Assembly: GCA_016193485.1 (NCBI GenBank)
Contig: JACPRZ010000033.1
Span: forward strand, 1-59,222
Direction of reading: 5' to 3'
DNA length: 59,222 nt
Source of the DNA: Bacteroidota bacterium
GTDB lineage: Bacteria; Bacteroidota; Bacteroidia; JACPRZ01
The first letter of the stretch is position 1; each line of letters begins with the position of its first letter. Positions 54,239 through 59,222 of this stretch are shown here, in pieces. Under the pieces are notes generated by a model. The model made no database searches and was not told where the DNA came from. It saw nothing but the letters and a program-made list of their open reading frames with translations. The position numbers were made by a program, and so were the translations under genes.

Positions 54239-55495
54239 TTAATTCTTAATCCTCACCTCTCCCTTCATCAACTTCGGTAAAAGAAAATCACGAAGGGATG
54301 AAAGAGTTTTGTTTTCTTCAATGTTTTGTTCGGCTTGCAAGCGATTTGTTTTTGCAATGGCAGAAAATTTATCTGCCAACTCTTTTGGCGGCATTGCAAA
54401 TTTTGGTTTCTGCAATCCTTCAATCTTCAACATGTTTACAGTTGTGCCGTTGGCAAAACCAATTACTTGTTCTCTCACTTGTTGTTGCAAAAGCAAGTGA
54501 TACATAAAGTCAGCAGTGAGATAACAATTCTTCTTTGCCCTCATTCGGTAAATGTGATGGCTGAAAATTCCTGTGTCACCATAAAAATTCGGAACGATGG
54601 CAGGAAAACCAATCAGCAAATATTTATGTCCCTGTTCTGTGTTGGCAATGATTAATTCACCTGCATTTACAATGTGCTTGTCTTTGTAATCTCCGTTGTA
54701 ATATTTTATGCCAATTGTTTTGTAGCCGCCACCTTCCAACACCGAATTCAAATTGTGCATAGGCGTTGCATAACTTTGTGTAAGTCCTGCACCTTTGTAA
54801 CTCAAACCTCTGTCAGCATCAAAAACATTTTCAAAAGTTTCCACCTTCCAACCAACAGGAATTTTTCCGATTTCGGTTTCCTTCATTTTGCCTGTGCCAG
54901 TGGGGAAATTAAAATCAACAAACCATTCCTTGAAAATGGTTTTTGAAATTTTGTCTTGTGTTTTATTGATTTGTTTATTGAGTTCTATTTTATCATCAAG
55001 TGTTGAAAGAATTGCGGAAATTTTTTTCTGCAATTCTAATGATGGAAGAAATATTTCTGTTTCTAATAAATCATCTGGTCTAATTCTTTGATGACTTCCA
55101 GATGTTCCTGTTGCTTTACCTTTAATTTCAGCAAGGAGTGAATTCGTTTGCAGCACATAAAAAATAAAATCCAGTGTGGAAAGTTTTTCATTTACCTGTA
55201 ATGGGAGAAATTCCGTTGAACAAATTTTTTTGTGAACTGATTTATGAGAATTTATTTTCCAAACTCTTGGAATTCTCGGATTCAGTTTGGAAAACAAAAT
55301 ACTGTTATCTGGAACTAAATATTTATTACTCATAATTGCATTTCCTAAAACAAGTTCCGATTGTTTGTTGAAATCAAAAGCTGGCAAACTGAAATAGTCA
55401 AATAAAATTTCAGAATATTGAGAAGGATTCAATGACTTTGCGTTCAAAGAAACTACATCACCTAATTTATGTTTCTTCCAATTCTCAAATTTCAT
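54239..55495 (-). CDS. hsdS: Type I restriction-modification specificity subunit
   Basis: The ATG at 55495 is preferred; a TTG six bases upstream is also in frame. 418-420 aa with the two-target-recognition-domain plan: TRD1 (residues about 5-165, [20 protein letters not shown] ends it), a conserved helix ([20 protein letters not shown]), TRD2 ([20 protein letters not shown]...[19 protein letters not shown]) and a second helix ([20 protein letters not shown]). It sets the DNA target of the methylase and nuclease; the recognition sequence cannot be read from the protein. It overlaps the hsdM stop by 11-17 bp. Confidence 0.92.
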   Translation of the reverse strand: MKFENWKKHKLGDVVSLNAKSLNPSQYSEILFDYFSLPAFDFNKQSELVLGNAIMSNKYLVPDNSILFSKLNPRIPRVWKINSHKSVHKKICSTEFLPLQVNEKLSTLDFIFYVLQTNSLLAEIKGKATGTSGSHQRIRPDDLLETEIFLPSLELQKKISAILSTLDDKIELNKQINKTQDKISKTIFKEWFVDFNFPTGTGKMKETEIGKIPVGWKVETFENVFDADRGLSYKGAGLTQSYATPMHNLNSVLEGGGYKTIGIKYYNGDYKDKHIVNAGELIIANTEQGHKYLLIGFPAIVPNFYGDTGIFSHHIYRMRAKKNCYLTADFMYHLLLQQQVREQVIGFANGTTVNMLKIEGLQKPKFAMPPKELADKFSAIAKTNRLQAEQNIEENKTLSSLRDFLLPKLMKGEVRIKN

Positions 55496-57101
55496 ATCCA
55501 ATGCCTTTTAGGTTTTTGCGAATGGCTTTTTGTAAAGCATCGCTTGTAGCAAATTGTGCCGAAAGTTTTTCAGTAAATGTTTGCATTTTGCCGTCATAAG
55601 AAATTGTATCAACTTCTTCTTCCTCTGTGCCAACATATCTTCCTGACATAAGAATGTAATTGTTCTCTTTCACTTCCGATATGCTTGTGCTTTTACAAAA
55701 GCCATCAACATCTTTATATTTTCCTTTTTCACTTCTCCAATTGTGATAAGTGTTTGCAATCAATTTTATATCTACATCTTTTAGTTCTTTGTTTCTTCGG
55801 GTTATCAGCACTCCTAATTTTCTCGCATCAATAAAAAGAATTTCGTTGCTGCGATTTCTATATTTTCCGTTGGTTTTATTTCTTGTTAAAAACCAAAGGC
55901 AAGCAGGAATTGCTGTATTGAAAAAAAGTTGTGCAGGTAAACTCACCATGCAATCAATCAGTCCTGCTTCAATCATATTCTTTCTTATTTCTCCTTCGTT
56001 GCCTGTGTTGCTATTCATACTGCCGTTTGACAAAACGAAACCTGCTGTTCCGTTTTGTGACAAATGAAAAATGAAATGTTGTATCCATGCGTAGTTAGCA
56101 CTACCAGCAGGTGGCACACCATAAGCCCATCTTGCATCTTTCTGTAAAAGTTCTCCGCTCCAATCGCTGTCGTTAAAAGGCGGGTTGGCAATAATATAAT
56201 CGGCTTTCAGGTCTTTGTGCGCATCGTTTGAAAAACTTCCTTCGTTGTTCCACTTCACATTGCTGCTGTCAATACCTCTTATTGCAAGATTCATTTTTGC
56301 TAATCGCCATGTGGTTTGGTTGCTCTCCTGTCCGTAAATAGAAATGTGGTCGGCAGGGTTGAGAAGCCCCCCTCCGGCTCCCCCCAAAGGGGGGAGGGTT
56401 GGTTTGCCCGGTTTCTTTTTGCGGTAATAATCTTGGTGGTGCTTTATAAATTTTTCACTCTGCACAAACATACCACCGCTTCCGCAACACGGGTCAAACA
56501 CTCTGCCTTCGTATGGCTCTAACATTTCAACCAACAACCGCACAACACTTGAAGGCGTGTAAAACTGTCCGCCTTTCCTTCCTTCCGCCAAAGCAAACTC
56601 ACCTAAAAAATATTCATACACTTTGCCCAACACATCTTTGCTCTGCGCTTCCTTCGTTCCCAAAGTTGCGCTTCCGATTTTATCAATCAGTCCGCCTAAA
56701 TTAGTTTTGTCTAACCGCTCTTGCGAATAAACTTTCGGCAACACTCCTTTCAGGGAAGGATTGTCTTTTTCAATGGCATCCATTGCCGCATCAATATCCT
56801 GCCCGATGGTTGCAAGTTTCGCTCTGCCTTGTATCCAATTCCATCTTGCGGATGGCGGCACATAAAAAACTTTCTCGGCTGTGTATTCATTCTTGTCTTC
56901 GGGGTCAGCACCTTCTTTTTTCAGTGCAGTGAGTTTCTGAAACATTTCTTCAAACGCATCGGAAATATATTTGAGAAAAATCAAACCCAATACCACATGC
57001 TTGTATTCGGCTGCATCAATATTTTTTCGGAGCGCATCAGCCGATTTCCAGAGTTTTTTCTCCAAAGGTTCGTCTTTTATTTCTTTTTCTTTTTTAGTCA
57101 C
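55485..57101 (-). CDS. hsdM: Type I restriction-modification DNA methyltransferase subunit
   Basis: GTG start at 57101; 538 aa. N-terminal HsdM helical domain ([20 protein letters not shown]), SAM-binding motif [14 protein letters not shown] (D203), target-base motif IIANPPFND (N306), [20 protein letters not shown] block. N6-adenine methylation of the type I site, with HsdS. Residues about 233-246 ([17 protein letters not shown]) are encoded by a palindromic element (56366-56400) placed between [11 protein letters not shown] and HISIYGQES, where homologues as I recall have no such glycine/proline segment. The catalytic motifs are intact, so the enzyme is probably active. First gene of the operon, with a TATCTTTG box about 90 nt upstream. 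Confidence 0.95.
   Translation of the reverse strand: MTKKEKEIKDEPLEKKLWKSADALRKNIDAAEYKHVVLGLIFLKYISDAFEEMFQKLTALKKEGADPEDKNEYTAEKVFYVPPSARWNWIQGRAKLATIGQDIDAAMDAIEKDNPSLKGVLPKVYSQERLDKTNLGGLIDKIGSATLGTKEAQSKDVLGKVYEYFLGEFALAEGRKGGQFYTPSSVVRLLVEMLEPYEGRVFDPCCGSGGMFVQSEKFIKHHQDYYRKKKPGKPTLPPLGGAGGGLLNPADHISIYGQESNQTTWRLAKMNLAIRGIDSSNVKWNNEGSFSNDAHKDLKADYIIANPPFNDSDWSGELLQKDARWAYGVPPAGSANYAWIQHFIFHLSQNGTAGFVLSNGSMNSNTGNEGEIRKNMIEAGLIDCMVSLPAQLFFNTAIPACLWFLTRNKTNGKYRNRSNEILFIDARKLGVLITRRNKELKDVDIKLIANTYHNWRSEKGKYKDVDGFCKSTSISEVKENNYILMSGRYVGTEEEEVDTISYDGKMQTFTEKLSAQFATSDALQKAIRKNLKGIGYEI
56366..56400. repeat. Palindromic element in hsdM, in frame
   Basis: Perfect 8-bp arms ctcccccc/ggggggag (56378-56385, 56389-56396) around aaa, with a flanking gcccccctccgg. 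Same architecture as the hsdR and 8588 elements. Encodes [13 protein letters not shown]. Confidence 0.8.
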
Positions 57102-57190
57102 TGGTGATATTTTTTATCGTAAAAAATTGGTTTCTAAGATGCGAATTTCTAATACGTTGAATTGTGGTTTTTTAAACCATTTTGTGAAAA

Positions 57191-57198
57191 CAAAGATA
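57191..57198 (-). promoter_or_regulatory. -7 box TATCTTTG for the hsd operon
   Basis: Minus-strand TAnnTTTG match about 90 nt upstream of the hsdM GTG. The only clear promoter seen for the six-gene run. Confidence 0.5.
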
Positions 57199-57450
57199 AG
57201 GAATGTAAAGGAATGCGGGTAAGATATATACTGGAACGAGTATAGAGTAAAAAGTACCGAAGTATTATCGTGAAGCGGTTACTTTTTGTTTGAGGGTTAT
57301 AAAGCCAGATATAACACAGGTAAGTTTGTCAGCGAAACCGACTTTTGAGATAATAAATTCACCGGCTTTGGGGATGCGGCCGAATTGTTCTTTTGGTCGG
57401 AATTGCCAATCCAGACCAACGGTGAAAGCATAACCATAAATTTTTATTCC

Positions 57451-57458
57451 TATTTTTG
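57451..57458 (+). promoter_or_regulatory. -7 box TATTTTTG
   Basis: TAnnTTTG match 12 nt upstream of the ATG at 57470. Confidence 0.5.
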
Positions 57459-57469
57459 CCGGGTATCCT

Positions 57470-59222
57470 ATGAACAGTAAATTTTTTTGCGGGCGTTTTG
57501 CGGTTTACCACCGGTGGATTCTTTTATCTCCGGTTCTCTTTTTTCATTTGTTTTTTAATGCCTCCCCGGCCCAAAACATCGAATTCAAAAAATCAAATTT
57601 CAAAGACCGTCCCGAAGAATTCAAAAAAGCCGATGGCGACCTTACCAAAGGAAGAACCCTTTACCAGCAGTTGAATTATGAGGAAGCGCTGGAATATCTT
57701 ATTAAGGCAAATGATTTTAATCCGGATAATGCGGATCTCAATTACATGATAGGGGATGCCTACCTCAATACGCCATCCAAAGCAAAATCAATTATCTATT
57801 TTGAAAAAGCCCTCCGGCTCGACACTGCCGTAAGAGCCGACATCCGTTTTCTTTGCGCAACGGCCTGGCAGTTGAACCTGCAATTTGATAAAGCGATAAA
57901 AGAATATTCAAAGTACAGGAAAAAATTCACACCGGGTTCAAAAGAATTACCGGCAGTTGACAAAAGAATTTACGAATGTAACAGCGGGAAGGAACTTCTC
58001 AAAGACACGCTGCATGTAAAGATTGAAAATCTGGGTACGGTTGTCAATTCGGCTTATACCGACTACGCTTCGGCAATATCGGCCGATGAATCGGTTCTCT
58101 TTTTTACATCGAGGAGAAAAGGCAGTACAGGAAATATTTTTCACCCTTTCTTGGGCGAATACATGGAGGATATTTATATATCCTACTATAAAGACAGCGC
58201 ATGGACGGAACCCGGAAATCTTGGTGAACCGGTAAATTCCAACCGGCATGACGCCATTGCCGGACTCTCTTTTGACGGGCAAAGATTATATGTCTATCGC
58301 GATAATATAAAAGGGAGAGGCGATATTTTTCAGAGCATACTTGAAGGCGACAGGTGGACTATGCCGATGATGTTACCGGAGCCGATTAATTTTGAAGAGA
58401 GCCATGAATCATCCGCCTGCCTTGATTATGACAACAAAACCCTCTATTTTGTAAGCGACCGGGAAACAACAGGCGCCCTGGGCGGAAGGGATATCTATTA
58501 TTGTGAATGGGATGCAAAGAAAAAGATGTGGGGCCCGGTAAAAAATCTCGGGAAGGAAATCAACACTCCTTATGATGAAGAAACGCCATTCATTCACCCG
58601 GACGGAAAAACCCTCTATTTCAGTTCAAAGGGACATAACAGCATGGGCGGGTATGATATCTTTAAGACCACCAAAAAGGGAAGATCATGGAATAAGCCCA
58701 AAAACATCGGGCATCCCATAAACACTCCCGATGATGATATTTTCTTTGTGGTTTCCGCCAGCGGAAAACATGCCTATTACTCTTCAGCGAAGATTGGCGG
58801 TTCGGGTAAAAGGGATCTTTACCGGATATCATTTATTCAACCCCCCAGCGAACCCTACCAGCCGGAACTGACGCTGGTAAAAGGTTTTATATGCGATGAA
58901 GAAACCAAATTACCCATAGGCGCTAAAATTGAAATTACCGACAATCAGAAAAACGAAATGATATTTGCTACAGACGCCAATAGCAGCACAGGAAAGTATC
59001 TTGTCTCTTTGCCATCGGGAAAAAATTACGGTATAGCGGTAACAGCAGAGGGCTATTTATTCCATTCCGAGAATTTTGACATTCCCGTAGCGTGGAAATA
59101 CCAGGAGATAGAAAAAAATATCTGCCTGAAAAAAATCAAGGTCGGGGAAAAAATTGTCCTGAAAAATATTTTTTATGATTTTGACATGGCTACCCTGCGC
59201 CCCGAATCCGCTGCCGAACTGG
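57470..59222 (+). CDS. OmpA-family TPR-PD40 protein, C-terminus beyond window
   Basis: Paralogue of the 3272 gene, cut at the window end. ATG at 57470 with signal peptide (WILLSPVLFFHLFFNASPAQ). TPR-like part (RTLYQQLNYEEALEYLIKAN, NADLNYMIGDAYLN), PD40 blades (ADESVLFFTSRRKGS, FDGQRLYVYRDNIKG, HPDGKTLYFSSKGHNSMGGY), a beta-sandwich (VKGFICDEETKLPIGAKIEI) and the start of the OmpA domain (NIFYDFDMATLRPESAAEL). Such proteins usually follow a porP/sprF gene, but here the restriction island precedes it and no PorP/SprF gene is in between. Likely an outer-membrane or periplasmic peptidoglycan anchor for T9SS-displayed proteins. Confidence 0.9.
   Translation, partial: MNSKFFCGRFAVYHRWILLSPVLFFHLFFNASPAQNIEFKKSNFKDRPEEFKKADGDLTKGRTLYQQLNYEEALEYLIKANDFNPDNADLNYMIGDAYLNTPSKAKSIIYFEKALRLDTAVRADIRFLCATAWQLNLQFDKAIKEYSKYRKKFTPGSKELPAVDKRIYECNSGKELLKDTLHVKIENLGTVVNSAYTDYASAISADESVLFFTSRRKGSTGNIFHPFLGEYMEDIYISYYKDSAWTEPGNLGEPVNSNRHDAIAGLSFDGQRLYVYRDNIKGRGDIFQSILEGDRWTMPMMLPEPINFEESHESSACLDYDNKTLYFVSDRETTGALGGRDIYYCEWDAKKKMWGPVKNLGKEINTPYDEETPFIHPDGKTLYFSSKGHNSMGGYDIFKTTKKGRSWNKPKNIGHPINTPDDDIFFVVSASGKHAYYSSAKIGGSGKRDLYRISFIQPPSEPYQPELTLVKGFICDEETKLPIGAKIEITDNQKNEMIFATDANSSTGKYLVSLPSGKNYGIAVTAEGYLFHSENFDIPVAWKYQEIEKNICLKKIKVGEKIVLKNIFYDFDMATLRPESAAEL

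Larger units (their letters stand above)
57102..57469. other. Island border region with promoters and a possible gene remnant
   Basis: Contains the hsdM-side TATCTTTG box (57191-57198, minus), the TATTTTTG box of the next plus gene (57451-57458), and a minus-strand open stretch (57267-57460) encoding an orphan segment containing YGYAFTVGLDWQFRPKEQFG and FIISKVGFADKL, ending TAA. I do not recognise its family; it may be the tail of a displaced gene. Confidence 0.45.

Overview
The window looks like a chromosomal segment of a gliding/adhesive Bacteroidota, probably Chitinophagales/Sphingobacteriia-like and possibly a metagenome assembly. Support: many type IX secretion (T9SS) cargo proteins ending in type A or type B sorting domains, SprB-repeat adhesins, a PorP/SprF partner, OmpA-TPR-PD40 proteins, Bacteroidota-style -7 boxes (TAnnTTTG) ahead of several genes and almost no Shine-Dalgarno sites. 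No rRNA, tRNA or CRISPR was recognised.

Layout. 1-1714 (minus): the N-terminal part of a beta-propeller/SprB protein, broken by an exact 31-bp tandem duplication. 2173-5269 (plus): PorP/SprF and OmpA-family pair. 5337-20073 (minus): four large secreted proteins, one with a frameshifted sorting domain. 20073-20783: scar of two unrelated transposase remnants. 20774-27120: YfhO-like membrane protein, methyltransferase, a conserved hypothetical protein, and a REC-PAS-histidine kinase with a stand-alone response regulator. 27232-29979 (minus): PKD/GEVED secreted protein. 30091-30227: a MITE-like nested-hairpin element. 30320-46255 (plus): three tandem giant SprB adhesins (about 1560-1950 aa) sharing the same PKD plus type B C-terminal block. 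46446-57101 (minus): an AT-richer type I restriction-modification island. 57470 to the edge (plus): a second OmpA-TPR-PD40 protein, cut by the window end.

The most unusual part is the R-M island, read hsdM, hsdS, Abi_C-like, PUA/EVE-DUF900 hydrolase, rhuM, hsdR. The first 47 or more bases of hsdR occur three times: once as the real hsdR start, and twice as truncated leader copies, one immediately before the hydrolase gene and one immediately before rhuM. Each accessory gene therefore sits in a unit of hsdR-start leader plus cargo ORF, placed directly after the stop of the previous gene. In addition, hsdR carries an in-frame DUF559 (Vsr-like) nuclease domain bounded by two inverted palindromic repeats, just before its Walker A motif. 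Related palindromes are inserted in frame in hsdM and in a T9SS protein, and a second palindrome family is inserted in leader copy B. Comparing leader B with hsdR shows directly that one of these is a clean 39-base insertion.

The secreted proteins would be exported by the T9SS and anchored or retained at the surface, with PorP/SprF and OmpA-TPR proteins as outer-membrane partners. Coding DNA outside the island is full of 7-10 base G or C runs. I found none of that length inside the island, which supports separate ancestry.
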